Source: an uncultured Bacteroidia bacterium
GTDB lineage: Bacteria; Bacteroidota; Bacteroidia; Bacteroidales; UBA932
Direction: 5' to 3'
Length of the DNA: 64,000 nucleotides
Assembly (NCBI GenBank): GCA_902773925.1
Contig: CACYGI010000003.1
Span: 62,001 to 126,000 of the forward strand
Shown here: piece by piece, positions 25,783 through 35,110 of the stretch
Numbering within the stretch: the stretch's first letter is position 1
Layout: every line of letters starts with the position of its first letter
Notes under the pieces: generated by a model
Seen by the model: only the letters and a program-made list of their open reading frames with translations
Told to the model about the DNA's origin: nothing
Databases searched by the model: none
Made by a program: the position numbers and the translations under genes

Positions 25783-25788
25783 CATTCT

Positions 25789-27585
25789 ATGCAAAATATC
25801 AGAAATATAGCCATCATCGCTCACGTCGACCACGGCAAGACTACGCTGGTCGACAAGATGATACTTCAGGCAAAGATCTCCCGCAACCTTGAGAAGAGCG
25901 GCGAGCTTATCCTTGACAACAACGATCTGGAGCGCGAGCGCGGTATCACCATTCTCGCCAAGAATGTCTCAGTCCCGTACAAGGACACGAAGATCAACAT
26001 CATAGACACTCCCGGCCACGCCGATTTCGGCGGCGAGGTGGAGCGCGTGCTCAATATGGCGGACGGCGTGCTGCTGCTCGTGGATGCTTTCGAAGGCACT
26101 ATGCCCCAGACCCGTTTCGTGCTCCAGAAGGCCATCGAGATGGGCAAGAAGCCTATCGTGGTCGTCAACAAGGTCGATAAGCAGAACTGTCGTCCGGATG
26201 AGGTCAACGAAGAGGTCTTCGACCTGATGTTCTCGCTCAACGCGACTGAGGAGCAGCTGGATTTCAAGACCATCTACGGCAGTGCAAAGCAGGGCTGGAT
26301 GTCGCTCGACTGGCACAAGCCCACTACCGACATCACTCCGCTGCTTGACACCATAATCCAGGAGATTCCCGCTCCGCAGATGAACGAGGGTACGCCCCAG
26401 ATGCTGATTTCCTCGCTCGAGTATTCGCCTTACGTGGGCCGTATCGCCATCGGCCGCATCACGCGCGGCAGACTGCGTAGCGGCCAGAACGTTTCGCTCT
26501 GCAAACGCTACGATATAATCGAGAAGCAGAAGATCAAGGATCTGATGGTTTTCGAGGGACTCGAGAAACGCAAGGTCGATGAAGTCGTCTGCGGCGATAT
26601 TTGCGCGGTAGTCGGTATCGAAGGATTCGAGATCGGTGATACTATCGCGGATTTCGAGGCTCCCGAGGCTCTGCCGCCCATCACCGTGGACGAGCCTACG
26701 ATGAGTATGGTCTTTACGATCAACGATTCGCCGTTCTTCGGCCGCGAAGGAAAGTTCGTCACATCACGCCATATCAAGGAGCGTCTCGAACGCGAGCTCG
26801 AGAAGAACCTCGCGCTTCGCGTCAAGCCCGGCCAGAACGCCGATTCGTTCGTGGTCTATGGTCGCGGCGTGCTGCATCTCTCGATCCTTATCGAGACTAT
26901 GCGCCGCGAAGGATTCGAGCTGCAGGTGGGACAGCCCCGCGTGCTGGACAAGACAATCGGAGGCCAGCGCTGCGAGCCTGTAGAGTACCTGACCATCGAG
27001 GTTCCCGAGGAGTTCGTCGGCCGCGCCATAGAGCTTTCGACCCGCCGCAAGGCAGCCCTGATACGGATGGAGACCCGCGGCGACCGTACGCACCTGGATT
27101 TCGAGATTCCGGCCCGCGGCCTGATGGGACTTCGCAGCAACCTTCTCACCGCCACCCAGGGCGAGGCCATCGTGGCTCATCGTTTCAAGGGCTACGAACC
27201 TTACAAGGGCGAGATCGAGAAGCGCACCAACGGTTCGCTTGTCGCCAATGAGACCGGACTTGCCGTGGCCTACGCAATGGATAAGCTGCAGGACCGCGGA
27301 AGATTTTTCATCGATCCGGGCGAGGAAGTCTATGCGGGACAGGTCGTCGGCGAGCATACGCGCGATTTCGACCTTGTCATCAATATCTGCAAGACCAAGA
27401 AGCTGACCAATGTCCGCGCCGCCGGCACCGATGAGAAAGTGATGCTTCCTCCGCCCATCCGTTTCAGCCTCGAAGAGGCTCTGGAGTATATTCAGGAGGA
27501 CGAACTGGTCGAGGTTACGCCGCATTCGATGCGCCTGCGCAAGATAATTCTCGATGAGACAGCGCGCAAACGCAGCCAACATTAA
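25789..27585 (+). CDS. typA: translational GTPase TypA/BipA
   Basis: A ribosome-binding GTPase involved in 50S assembly and stress adaptation. The 598-residue protein has G1 AHVDHGKTT, the switch I ERERGIT, G3 DTPGHADF and G4 NKVDK, then EF-G-like domains and the family-specific C-terminal domain. ATG at 25789 is chosen because it begins the conserved [11 protein letters not shown] segment and the sequence before it is the promoter. Confidence 0.97.
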   Translation: MQNIRNIAIIAHVDHGKTTLVDKMILQAKISRNLEKSGELILDNNDLERERGITILAKNVSVPYKDTKINIIDTPGHADFGGEVERVLNMADGVLLLVDAFEGTMPQTRFVLQKAIEMGKKPIVVVNKVDKQNCRPDEVNEEVFDLMFSLNATEEQLDFKTIYGSAKQGWMSLDWHKPTTDITPLLDTIIQEIPAPQMNEGTPQMLISSLEYSPYVGRIAIGRITRGRLRSGQNVSLCKRYDIIEKQKIKDLMVFEGLEKRKVDEVVCGDICAVVGIEGFEIGDTIADFEAPEALPPITVDEPTMSMVFTINDSPFFGREGKFVTSRHIKERLERELEKNLALRVKPGQNADSFVVYGRGVLHLSILIETMRREGFELQVGQPRVLDKTIGGQRCEPVEYLTIEVPEEFVGRAIELSTRRKAALIRMETRGDRTHLDFEIPARGLMGLRSNLLTATQGEAIVAHRFKGYEPYKGEIEKRTNGSLVANETGLAVAYAMDKLQDRGRFFIDPGEEVYAGQVVGEHTRDFDLVINICKTKKLTNVRAAGTDEKVMLPPPIRFSLEEALEYIQEDELVEVTPHSMRLRKIILDETARKRSQH

Positions 27586-27615
27586 TTGGAATTTGAAAAA
27601 TAAATAGTATATTTG
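27586..27615 (+). promoter_or_regulatory. promoter of yceD-rpmF
   Basis: TATATTTG (27608-27615) is a perfect -7 element with TTG at 27586-27588, 19 nt upstream; the ATG follows after 17 nt. Confidence 0.5.
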
Positions 27616-27632
27616 CACCCCTATTTCGCAAA

Positions 27633-28154
27633 ATGGAAGGACTGGCACAGAGTATCATCATCCCCGTCAAGGGACTGAAAAATGGCGGCGAGCCGTTCGT
27701 TTTCGAGATAGACGGAACGTTCTTTCAGGCATTCGGCAATGGCCGGATCAAGGATGCAGACTGCACCGTAAGGGTGGAAGTCGAGCGGCAGAGCACGTTG
27801 CTGCGCATCCGTTCACGCGTGGGCGGATTTGTCGTGGTGGAGTGTGACCGCTGCCTCGAGGATATCACTCTCAAGGTCGATGTGGACCGCGTCCTTACGG
27901 CCGGGATCGGGATTGTCGAATTGGACGACACCGCCGACGAGGAGGATGTCGTGCTCATCGACTCATCCGATGCGGAGTTGGATATCAGTCAGTTCGTCTA
28001 TGACTACATCTGCCTGGGCCTCCCGCTGGTGATGGTCCATCCCGAAGGGAAGTGCAATCCAGACATGATCCGCCGGATGCAGAATGAACCTTCCTCCACC
28101 GCCGCAGAGGCCGACAGCCCCTTCGGCGTTTTGAAGGATATGATTGGAAAATAA
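27633..28154 (+). CDS. DUF177/YceD family protein
   Basis: A 173-residue protein of the YceD family, which is linked to 23S rRNA precursor accumulation and is nearly always next to rpmF. The conserved CDRCLEDI segment is at about residues 71-78, and the C-terminus has the LPLV(M)VHPEGKC pattern with a further cysteine. It is 21 nt upstream of rpmF. Its biochemical activity is not established. Confidence 0.88.
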   Translation: MEGLAQSIIIPVKGLKNGGEPFVFEIDGTFFQAFGNGRIKDADCTVRVEVERQSTLLRIRSRVGGFVVVECDRCLEDITLKVDVDRVLTAGIGIVELDDTADEEDVVLIDSSDAELDISQFVYDYICLGLPLVMVHPEGKCNPDMIRRMQNEPSSTAAEADSPFGVLKDMIGK

Positions 28155-28175
28155 ACAAATAAAACAATACCAACT

Positions 28176-28358
28176 ATGGCACATCCGAAACATAAGATCT
28201 CGAAGCAGCGCAGAGATAAGAGAAGAACTCACTACAAGGCAGCGGTTCCGCAGCTTGCAGTTTGCTCCAATTGCGGTGCAACCGTCCTCTATCATCACGT
28301 TTGCCCCGAGTGCGGTTACTACCGCGGTCGTCAGGTGATTGATAAGACCGAAGCCTAG
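28176..28358 (+). CDS. rpmF: 50S ribosomal protein L32
   Basis: A 60-residue ribosomal protein starting [17 protein letters not shown]. It has two CXXC pairs (CSNC and CPEC), so it is the zinc-ribbon form. tRNA-Arg follows 24 nt downstream with no intervening promoter, so the tRNA may be processed from the yceD-rpmF transcript. The fatty-acid genes plsX/fabH that often follow rpmF are absent. Confidence 0.97.
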   Translation: MAHPKHKISKQRRDKRRTHYKAAVPQLAVCSNCGATVLYHHVCPECGYYRGRQVIDKTEA

Positions 28359-28382
28359 TACAGGCGCGCCTCCGGCGCTTCC

Positions 28383-28454
28383 GCCCTTGTAGTTCAACGG
28401 ATAGAACGGAGGTTTCCTAAACCTTAAATGGCAGTTCGATTCTGCCCGGGGGTA
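28383..28454 (+). tRNA. tRNA-Arg (CCT)
   Basis: A 72-nt tRNA. Acceptor GCCCTTG pairs with CGGGGGT through several G-T wobbles, anticodon stem GAGGT/ACCTT encloses TTCCTAA (anticodon CCT), T-stem GGCAG/CTGCC encloses TTCGATT. The CCA is not encoded. The wobble-rich acceptor is unusual; the terminator stem begins inside its last two bases. Confidence 0.9.
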
Positions 28455-28491
28455 CAAGAGAGGCTGACCACGATGGTCAGCCTCTCTTGTA
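28453..28491. terminator. bidirectional terminator between tRNA-Arg and the phosphatase gene
   Basis: An 18-bp perfect stem (28453-28470 with 28474-28491) around a CGA loop. It lies between a plus-strand tRNA and a convergent minus-strand gene. Its 5' arm includes the final T and A of the tRNA. Confidence 0.75.
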
Positions 28492-28532
28492 TTATAGCCA
28501 TTAGCGGGCGGCCTGGTGGAGCTGGAAAGGGA

Positions 28533-29243
28533 TCAGAAAGTGATCGTAGGTACCTGGAGCGGGCCGCGCAGGGCGGGGACTAGAAGATCGTTCTCGAAGT
28601 TCTCCAGGCAGTGCGTATCAGTGCCGCTCACATCGTACATCCCTGACTTGAGCAGTAGTCTGGCTTTCCTCTGTGCCGTCTTGCCGTAGGAGCCCACGAG
28701 CGAAAAGATATTGAGCTGGAAGAGGACGCCCATCTGCTTGTATTTGCGGTAATCCGCATCATTCATATAGTTATAACGCTCGGGATGGGCGAGGATAGGG
28801 ATGAAGCCCTTGCTTCGGATGCGCTCCAGCAGGGCGTCCATATTTGCCGGAGGATTGAAATACGACGTCTCCACCAGCAGGTAGCGGCGCTCCGGTCCGA
28901 TAGGCATCACCTGGCCATTCTCCAGACGCTCCTCGAAAAGATGGTCGAGCATATGCTCTGCCGCAAGATGCAGCACCATATTGCCTTTATAGGCGGCCTT
29001 GACTTTATCGAAAACCTTCCGGAGAAACTCCGGCGTATTGGGGATATCCTCCATTATGTGCGGGGTCATCCATACGACCCGCACGCCCTGTATCTCGTAT
29101 ATCGCCAGCAGGCCGATACATTCGTCAAGGCCCTCCACACCGTCATCCACTCCGGGGAGAAGGTGACAGTGCCAGTCGGTGTAACCCTTCAGGACTCCTG
29201 AATCTTCTATCGAAAGGCGTCTATGGAAGGGCCAGATACTCAC
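28533..29243 (-). CDS. CpsB/CapC-type manganese-dependent tyrosine-protein phosphatase
   Basis: A 236-residue PHP-fold phosphatase. Metal-binding motifs HCHLLPGVDDG (near residue 26), the MTPHIMED segment and HPERYNY are present. In exopolysaccharide systems this enzyme removes phosphate from the C-terminal tyrosine cluster of the BY-kinase, allowing cycles of polymer export. The start overlaps the stop of the kinase gene by 4 nt (ATGA), which supports that partnership. Confidence 0.92.
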   Translation of the reverse strand: MSIWPFHRRLSIEDSGVLKGYTDWHCHLLPGVDDGVEGLDECIGLLAIYEIQGVRVVWMTPHIMEDIPNTPEFLRKVFDKVKAAYKGNMVLHLAAEHMLDHLFEERLENGQVMPIGPERRYLLVETSYFNPPANMDALLERIRSKGFIPILAHPERYNYMNDADYRKYKQMGVLFQLNIFSLVGSYGKTAQRKARLLLKSGMYDVSGTDTHCLENFENDLLVPALRGPLQVPTITF

Positions 29244-31693
29244 GAACGATAACTTCTGCGCTTATGGCTGTCCTCATAGTAATTGCTGCTATAGGAGTAG
29301 CCATAGTGATAACTGTAACGATAGCCGCCGTGATAATACGACTGGCTCGAATCCGTACCGTTGAGAATCAGCGCCATATTCTTGAAACGCTTCTCTTCGT
29401 AGAGCTGTACCATCGTCGGGAGCATGCTCCGCTCGAGCAGGCCTGCTCGTACGATGAATGCGGTAATGTCCACGAAACGCTCGATGATCTGGGTGTCGGC
29501 CACCATCTCCACAGGAGGGCAGTCGATGACGATATAGTCGAAACGGTTGCGACATTCGGCGATAAGGCTCTCGAAACGGCCGTTATCGAGAAGCTCTGCA
29601 GGGTTCGGAGGGATGGTACCGACGGGCAGAATCTTAAGGGTCGGATTGTCGGAATCCGTGAGCATGACCTCCTGGAGGTTGTCGATATTGCCGTTGAGGT
29701 AATCCGCCATGCCGTTCTCGGGGCTGTTGAAGTAAGCGGAAACCGAGCCGTGACGCATATCACCGTCAATCAGCAGGACGTTCTTGTCCTTGATGGCAAG
29801 AGCTATCGCCAGGTTGAGAGCATTGAAGCTCTTGCCCGAACCCGGATTGAACGAAGTGATACCGACGACTTTGCATCCGCCGCCGTGTCCGCCCATGAAC
29901 TCAAGGTTGGTACGCAGGACGCGGAATGCCTCGTTCATTATGTCGCGCTTGCCGCGTTTGACAACGATACTCTGGCTGGCATCGCGGTTGGCCTTGCGGC
30001 GCAGCTTGAGAATAGTGCGCTTCTGTTTTCGGTTCACTATATAGTAAGGAATCTCGCCGAGGAACGGGATAGACAGATCCTCGATATCCTTGCGGCCGCG
30101 GACCGTGGTATTGAGATACTCCCTGCCGATGATTATACCTACGGGAAGCATCAGTCCCAGCAGGAATGCGATAAGCATGATATTGCGCTTGCGCGGCGAG
30201 GTGGGGCTCATCGAACCTGTCGGCGGATTGACCAGACGGGTATTGTATGCGGTAAATGCCTGCGAAAGCTCATTCTCCTCGCGCTTTTGCAGCAGATAGA
30301 GATACAGCGACTCCTTGACCTTCTGCTGACGCTCGACCGAAAGCAGGTACTTGGCCTGCGTAGGGTTGGATGCGATGCGCGCGGTGCTCTGCTCTTCCTT
30401 CGAACGGAATGCGCGGATCTGAGTGTTCAGAGCGTTGATCTGGTTCTCTATGCTGGTGATGATATTGGCGCGGATTGCAACCAGAGCCTTGTCCATATCG
30501 ATGACCAGAGGGTTCTGGGTACTACTGTTGGCTACGAGGCTGTTGCGCTGAAGGAGCTTCCCATTGTACTCGGAAATCTGGTGCTCAATGGTCGTGCTGT
30601 TGATACCGGAGTTGGCGGGAAGCAGCTGGTACTGGGAGTTCTCGTTCTCTATAAGGCTGAGGATGTAGCGTGCCATCGACAGCTGGTTGTTGAGCTCGAG
30701 AATCTGGGCGTTTGCCTGGTTGGCCTGCGTCATGTACATAGACGATGCGGCGTGCACGTCCGGGATCAGGTGCGTGCTCTTGTATGTCGAGATGTCGCTG
30801 TCCACATTGCCCAGCTCCTTCTCTATGATGACCAGACGTTCGTTGATGAACTTGGATGTACTTGCTGCGATCTGGTTCTTGTCCTTGACCCAGACTTCGT
30901 TATAGACTGCGATGACGGCATTCAGGACATCCTCTGCACGCTGTGTGGAGACATCATTGAGAGTCAGGGCGATGATGGTGCTCTCCTTGTTGCTCAGGGC
31001 TGCCGAGAGCTTGCCGAGATACGAGCCGACTGCGGAGTGGAGGCTGGTGCGGCGGATCTTGATGGCGGTCGTGCCGGTCGTGTCAGCCACATAGTAGAGC
31101 GAAGGCATCACCACTACGGGGCCGACGGGAGTCTGGAGGCTGTCGCCAAATGCACCGGTTACTACGTCGTTATATTTCTCTCCGGAAGCCGTAAATCCTG
31201 AAAGCTGAAGCTGGCCATCGGGGTGGAGCTCCAAATCGAAAGAACAGCCGGCGCGGTCTGCGATACCCGGAAGGGATACGCTGACAGGCAGGTTGGGTCC
31301 GTAGAGCGTGATATCGTGCCAGCGGCCTTTCATGGAATAATTCATGTCCAGGTTGAGGCGCTTCACTACCTCCAGCATCACTGCAGGAGACTGGATGGAT
31401 GCCAGCTCGTTGTTGACGTTGACGTGGTTGTTGAACATTCCGAGGTTGGCGTAAGCGCTGATCTCGGTCGAGAACGAACGGCTGCCGCGGGCATCCTCCT
31501 TGATGAGCAGGGATGCTGAGCGGGTATAGACAGGCTGCTGCTTCTTGACGTAGATATTCGCCATTACAAGGAAGACAGCTACCGAAATCAGTATCCACTT
31601 CCAGTTGCTAAGGCAAAGGTAGATGAGATCGCGAATCGGCAGTGAACTCTCGCTCTCGTTGGTTGATTTGGGTGTATTGTTGACCTCAGACAT
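29240..31693 (-). CDS. polysaccharide co-polymerase / BY-type tyrosine autokinase (Wzc-like)
   Basis: An 817-residue inner-membrane protein that controls polymer chain length and export. The Wzz domain has TM1 at about residues 33-50, a long periplasmic coiled-coil region follows, TM2 is at about 505-525, and the cytoplasmic kinase has a Walker A-like GSGKSFNALNL near 615, Walker A' VLLIDGDMRHG and Walker B YIVIDCPP. The last 35 residues hold about a dozen tyrosines, the autophosphorylation cluster. It lies between the export lipoprotein gene and the cognate phosphatase. Confidence 0.95.
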   Translation of the reverse strand: MSEVNNTPKSTNESESSLPIRDLIYLCLSNWKWILISVAVFLVMANIYVKKQQPVYTRSASLLIKEDARGSRSFSTEISAYANLGMFNNHVNVNNELASIQSPAVMLEVVKRLNLDMNYSMKGRWHDITLYGPNLPVSVSLPGIADRAGCSFDLELHPDGQLQLSGFTASGEKYNDVVTGAFGDSLQTPVGPVVVMPSLYYVADTTGTTAIKIRRTSLHSAVGSYLGKLSAALSNKESTIIALTLNDVSTQRAEDVLNAVIAVYNEVWVKDKNQIAASTSKFINERLVIIEKELGNVDSDISTYKSTHLIPDVHAASSMYMTQANQANAQILELNNQLSMARYILSLIENENSQYQLLPANSGINSTTIEHQISEYNGKLLQRNSLVANSSTQNPLVIDMDKALVAIRANIITSIENQINALNTQIRAFRSKEEQSTARIASNPTQAKYLLSVERQQKVKESLYLYLLQKREENELSQAFTAYNTRLVNPPTGSMSPTSPRKRNIMLIAFLLGLMLPVGIIIGREYLNTTVRGRKDIEDLSIPFLGEIPYYIVNRKQKRTILKLRRKANRDASQSIVVKRGKRDIMNEAFRVLRTNLEFMGGHGGGCKVVGITSFNPGSGKSFNALNLAIALAIKDKNVLLIDGDMRHGSVSAYFNSPENGMADYLNGNIDNLQEVMLTDSDNPTLKILPVGTIPPNPAELLDNGRFESLIAECRNRFDYIVIDCPPVEMVADTQIIERFVDITAFIVRAGLLERSMLPTMVQLYEEKRFKNMALILNGTDSSQSYYHGGYRYSYHYGYSYSSNYYEDSHKRRSYRS

Positions 31694-31705
31694 AATCTGT
31701 GTTGT

Positions 31706-32509
31706 TTATCGTAAGAACTGAATGATGACCGTGGTGATGGATGTAAGCAGGGATGCCAGCGAAATCCAGAATGAGGTGGAATAGACATTGTTGCCGTTGA
31801 CTGTGGACTGGCGCAGGCGGTAATTGTTGGGCGTCACGTAGATGATGTCTCCCTGATGCAGATAGAATGCAGGAGACGAGCACAGGCTCTTGCTGGATGT
31901 CAGATCCAGTATGTATGAGACTTTCTGCCCGTTCTCATCGCGGATGACCGTGACGTTTTCGCGCTTGCCGTAAATGGTCAGGTCACCTGCCGCGCCGATG
32001 GCGTCCAGGATGCTTACCTTATCCTTGTCGATGGCGTAACGGCCCGGACGGGACACTTCACCGAGGACGGAATAGGTCATGTTGTTGAAATAGACCGTTA
32101 CGACGGGGTCGTTGACAAGGTTGCTGTCGATGAGAATATTTTTGATCTTCCCTGCAATCTGCTCGCGTGTCAGACCGCCGACCTTGATCTTGCCCATCAC
32201 CGGGAAATCGATCTCACCATTGCTGTCAACGGTATAGAGAACCGTACTCTGGCTTCCGACCGTCGAGTTGGAATTGCCGACGCGTTGAGCTACGACCGCG
32301 AGGTTGAAAAGTTCTGAAAGCATCGGGTCCTTGCTCTTGACGATGATTGAAATCTCGTCGCCTGGCTGTATCGTAATCCCCTGGGCGATAGTGGCGGCAA
32401 TCGGTTTATCACCGTTCAGGTCCTGGAAGTAAATGAGTTCGCGAGGCGTGCGGCAGGAGGCCAGAAGCAGAATCGCGCTCAGACACAGGAGTAAATGCTT
32501 AACTTTCAT
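31706..32509 (-). CDS. polysaccharide export lipoprotein (Wza family)
   Basis: A 267-residue outer-membrane export component. The signal peptide ends in the lipobox LLASC (Cys19), followed by the poly_export domain (IQPGDEISIIVKSKDP) and a SLBB-like domain (VLGEVSRPGRYAIDKDKVS). A C-terminal hydrophobic segment (SLASLLTSITTVIIQFL) could be the membrane-spanning helix. First gene of the three-gene export operon. No glycosyltransferase genes are nearby, so the polymer is made by enzymes encoded elsewhere. Confidence 0.93.
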   Translation of the reverse strand: MKVKHLLLCLSAILLLASCRTPRELIYFQDLNGDKPIAATIAQGITIQPGDEISIIVKSKDPMLSELFNLAVVAQRVGNSNSTVGSQSTVLYTVDSNGEIDFPVMGKIKVGGLTREQIAGKIKNILIDSNLVNDPVVTVYFNNMTYSVLGEVSRPGRYAIDKDKVSILDAIGAAGDLTIYGKRENVTVIRDENGQKVSYILDLTSSKSLCSSPAFYLHQGDIIYVTPNNYRLRQSTVNGNNVYSTSFWISLASLLTSITTVIIQFLR

Positions 32510-32553
32510 GGCAAAACGTTATAGTTTTCTTTAAATAAGTACTCTGCAAACGC

Positions 32554-32585
32554 CAAAGTTAACCATAATCCGCAAATAAAACAAA
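32554..32585 (-). promoter_or_regulatory. promoter of the exopolysaccharide export operon
   Basis: On the minus strand TTTG (32585-32582), 20 nt, TAACTTTG (32561-32554), both elements perfect, about 45 nt before the export lipoprotein ATG. Confidence 0.75.
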
Positions 32586-32608
32586 AATCGTAACCATATT
32601 TATTTTAG

Positions 32609-32616
32609 TATATTTG
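32609..32616 (+). promoter_or_regulatory. -7 element of the recombinase gene, next to the start codon
   Basis: TATATTTG is a perfect -7 element that ends 5 nt before the ATG at 32622, predicting a leaderless or near-leaderless mRNA. No TTTG is at -33. Confidence 0.5.
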
Positions 32617-32621
32617 CCGCC

Positions 32622-33539
32622 ATGAAAGCTTCGAAAGACGCATACGGGGAAGTGCTGGCTGATTTTGCCCTTTTTATGAAGTTGGAAAAGGGTCTCTCGC
32701 CTCACACGGTGGCAGGCTATCTTACTGACTGCAGCAAGCTTTCCGCGTTTCTTCGGGGCCGCGATCTGCCTGCGTTGGAGGATGCGACGCTGGATGATCT
32801 GACCGCCTTTCTGGCGACCGAAGAGGTGCAGAAGACCGGCAAGCGTTCGCAGGCCCGACTGCTGAGCGCCATCCGCACGCTGTATGCTTTTCTCGAAGCG
32901 GACGGGCGCCTTGCGGGGCGCGAAAATCCGAGCGAGAAGCTGGAGTCTCCGCGCATTCCGACCTATCTGCCGGCGGTCCTGACGGTTGAGGAAGTCAGCG
33001 CGATTCTGGATTCGGTGGATCTTTCCTCGCACGAGGGCCATCGCAACCGCGCGATGCTCGAAATGCTGTATTCCTGCGGCCTTCGCGTCAGCGAACTGGT
33101 TTCGCTTCATCTGTCTGATATTTTCCGTCAGGACGGATTCGTGCGCGTGACTGGCAAAGGCGGCAAGCAGCGTCTGGTGCCGATCGGCGCTCCGGCCCTC
33201 AAGTGGCTGGACCACTGGCTGCAGCAACGCGCGCTCTGGCCTGTCGGCCGCGGATGCGACGACATCATTTTCCTCAATCGCAGGGGAGGGAAGATAACCC
33301 GCGAGATGGTTTTCCACATAGTACGTCAGCAGGCTGAGATGGCCGGCATTCACAAGACCATATCTCCCCATACGTTCCGCCATTCCTTCGCCTCACACAT
33401 GGTTGAAAATGGCGCCGACCTGCGTGTCGTCCAGGAGATGCTGGGCCACGAAAGCATCCTTACGACCGAAATCTACACCCACATCGACACCGCCCGCTGG
33501 CACCAGACCATCCTCCGCTTCCATCCTGGCAACGACTGA
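32622..33539 (+). CDS. xerD: site-specific tyrosine recombinase XerD-like
   Basis: A 305-residue tyrosine recombinase of the Xer size class, expected to resolve chromosome dimers at dif with FtsK. The SAM-like core-binding domain spans residues 1-95 and the catalytic domain 115-300. The catalytic set is complete: Arg155, Lys179, His250, Arg253, His276, Tyr285. Sequence alone does not separate XerD from XerC with certainty. It is followed 7 nt later by structured repeat copy B. Confidence 0.92.
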   Translation: MKASKDAYGEVLADFALFMKLEKGLSPHTVAGYLTDCSKLSAFLRGRDLPALEDATLDDLTAFLATEEVQKTGKRSQARLLSAIRTLYAFLEADGRLAGRENPSEKLESPRIPTYLPAVLTVEEVSAILDSVDLSSHEGHRNRAMLEMLYSCGLRVSELVSLHLSDIFRQDGFVRVTGKGGKQRLVPIGAPALKWLDHWLQQRALWPVGRGCDDIIFLNRRGGKITREMVFHIVRQQAEMAGIHKTISPHTFRHSFASHMVENGADLRVVQEMLGHESILTTEIYTHIDTARWHQTILRFHPGND

Positions 33540-33546
33540 TTCCTCA

Positions 33547-33857
33547 CGCCGGCTGCCCACGCGCCTTTTTTCCATGTACCGGCTCCGCTGCGGTGGCAGC
33601 TTGCCTCGCAGAGGACTCCGCTCACTTCGTTCGCTCCGGCCCCTCCCACCGTCATCGGCGTCATCGCTTCGCGATAACTTGCTGTCGGCGGGCCCCATCC
33701 CCCTATACTTGTCCGGGGGTGGACAAGCCTCTGCGAGGCAACTGCCGACCGCCCGCTCCGCCGGCTGCGCGTAGCCTGGTGGAGCCGAGATACATTCATT
33801 ATTTGCTAAGCTTTTAGCGTGCAAAAATGAATGTTCGAGGCGCGTGGGCAGCCGGCG
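33547..33857 (+). repeat. structured intergenic repeat, copy B, with 19-bp perfect terminal inverted repeats
   Basis: Fills the gene-free 33540-33866. Terminal arms 33547-33565 and 33839-33857 are perfectly complementary (CGCCGGCTGCCCACGCGCC). A nested 14-bp pair (33601-33614 with 33728-33741) encloses a core of about 113 nt that matches copy A in reverse orientation. The core has a hairpin ATCGC-TTC-GCGAT (33663-33675) and a 7-bp hairpin CTTGTCC/GGACAAG (33708-33727). A second block, 33778-33833, holds another stem (CATTCATT/AATGAATG). No target-site duplication is obvious and no gene is inside. Confidence 0.7.
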
Positions 33858-33866
33858 GTAATGGTT

Positions 33867-34934
33867 CTACGGCAGCAGGTAGTCCGAGACGCTTTTCAGG
33901 CCGGTAAGGTTATAGTACTTGCTTATGACGCCCCTGAGGATGACCTTGCGGCCGAGATTGCCGGGATTATCCACCAGATTGAGGGCATTGCGGATGGCAG
34001 CCTTGCTCAGTTCCACCGAAAAACAGTCATCACGGCTCCGGGTGGAGTGCGTGGCGGCGATAGCCATATTCGAATTCCTGGTAAAAGGCCCCTCGAAGGA
34101 CACCGAGCCCGAAGTAAGGTCGCCGCCGACGATGTACCCCCATACCCAGGCCGTATCCCCCTCGTGAGTCCGTGCCGAACTGACGGACCAGGCCGTAGAA
34201 GCCGTGCGGCCGTCCTCTCCGGCAAAAGAATCCCCCAGAATGATATCCTCGCAGATGCGGAAGACGTTGGTATCAAGCGTCATCGAGATACCCGAAACGG
34301 AATATTCGGATGATGCATTGAGCCGCAGCGAATGAATCTCTCCGGATGAGATGCGGCGGCTGAACAAAAGCGTGTCAGGACCTGTACCCGCACGCCAGGA
34401 TATGGTCACGTCACCGGGCTGGAAAAACCCTGTCCGGGATTCGCCGGGGCCGTATTCCAGCTCTCCGGAATCCTGCTCCACGACCAGTTTTCCGGAAGGA
34501 TATCGCTTGACGAACGATTCGTTGCGGATAAAACAGATGCCGGCATTGCAAAGGTGGCAGGCAAGACGGATGTCCGCCCGCTCGCCGTCCGCTACGACCA
34601 CTATCTGCGAATCCCCGTATTGCGGCATCTCGAAAGCCGGAGCGTCAAACGCGGTAGATACCGCGCTCACTTCATAACTGCCCGCGCGGACGGTAAAAGT
34701 CTGCGGCTTTTCACCATATCGCCCGTCATACACTGTCTCCCCGTTAACGTTGCAGATACGGAGATGAAAATCATTGGTGTCGGCAGAAGTTTCCGACTTT
34801 GTGACAACCGCCTTCAGCGGAGCTGCAAAACTCAGGCTGATCGTCGCATCGCGCTGCAAACTATCTGTATTGCAGGCAGAAAGGATGAGGGTCGCGACCA
34901 TCGTCCCTGCCATCCCGATTCTCTTTTTTTTCAT
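33867..34934 (-). CDS. DUF4493 domain-containing lipoprotein
   Basis: A 355-residue lipoprotein (lipobox ILSAC, Cys21; start 34934). The N-terminal part (about residues 30-200) matches the DUF4493 pattern of Bacteroidetes surface proteins: FHLRICNVNGETVYDGRYG, then AGSYEVSAVS and a CHLCNAGICF strand. The C-terminal part (about 240-355) resembles the OB-fold DUF6359 module (GDTAWVWGYIVGGDL, then VILRGVISKYYNLTGL). Function unknown; such proteins often belong to surface fimbrial or polysaccharide loci, but none is adjacent. Confidence 0.75.
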   Translation of the reverse strand: MKKKRIGMAGTMVATLILSACNTDSLQRDATISLSFAAPLKAVVTKSETSADTNDFHLRICNVNGETVYDGRYGEKPQTFTVRAGSYEVSAVSTAFDAPAFEMPQYGDSQIVVVADGERADIRLACHLCNAGICFIRNESFVKRYPSGKLVVEQDSGELEYGPGESRTGFFQPGDVTISWRAGTGPDTLLFSRRISSGEIHSLRLNASSEYSVSGISMTLDTNVFRICEDIILGDSFAGEDGRTASTAWSVSSARTHEGDTAWVWGYIVGGDLTSGSVSFEGPFTRNSNMAIAATHSTRSRDDCFSVELSKAAIRNALNLVDNPGNLGRKVILRGVISKYYNLTGLKSVSDYLLP

Positions 34935-35053
34935 AATGCGTTCCTCATTTTTGTGATTTGACGCCGCAAGATAATGCTGCCGGAAGGGAATGATACAGGC
35001 CGCGGCGGGCATTTGGTCACAAATGTCGAAATACAAAAACGCCAAAGAATTAT

Positions 35054-35061
35054 TATATTTG
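35054..35061 (+). promoter_or_regulatory. -7 element of serS-ruvC
   Basis: TATATTTG is a perfect -7 element with about 43 nt of leader before the serS ATG. The -33 element is not recognisable. Confidence 0.5.
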
Positions 35062-35110
35062 CAGGTTACCAGTATAAACGTGTATAAACATTTAAAAACG
35101 AATAAATATC

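Noticed and set aside
32622..33539. Tyrosine recombinase as an integrase of a mobile element
   Set aside because: Its length, domain layout and lone chromosomal position fit a Xer protein; the adjacent inverted-repeat element has no features of an integron or conjugative transposon.
33393..33837. Several 70-140 codon frames across the xerD-DUF4493 gap
   Set aside because: They run through inverted repeats and are low-complexity Arg/Ser/Pro translations with no start context; the region is explained by repeat copy B.
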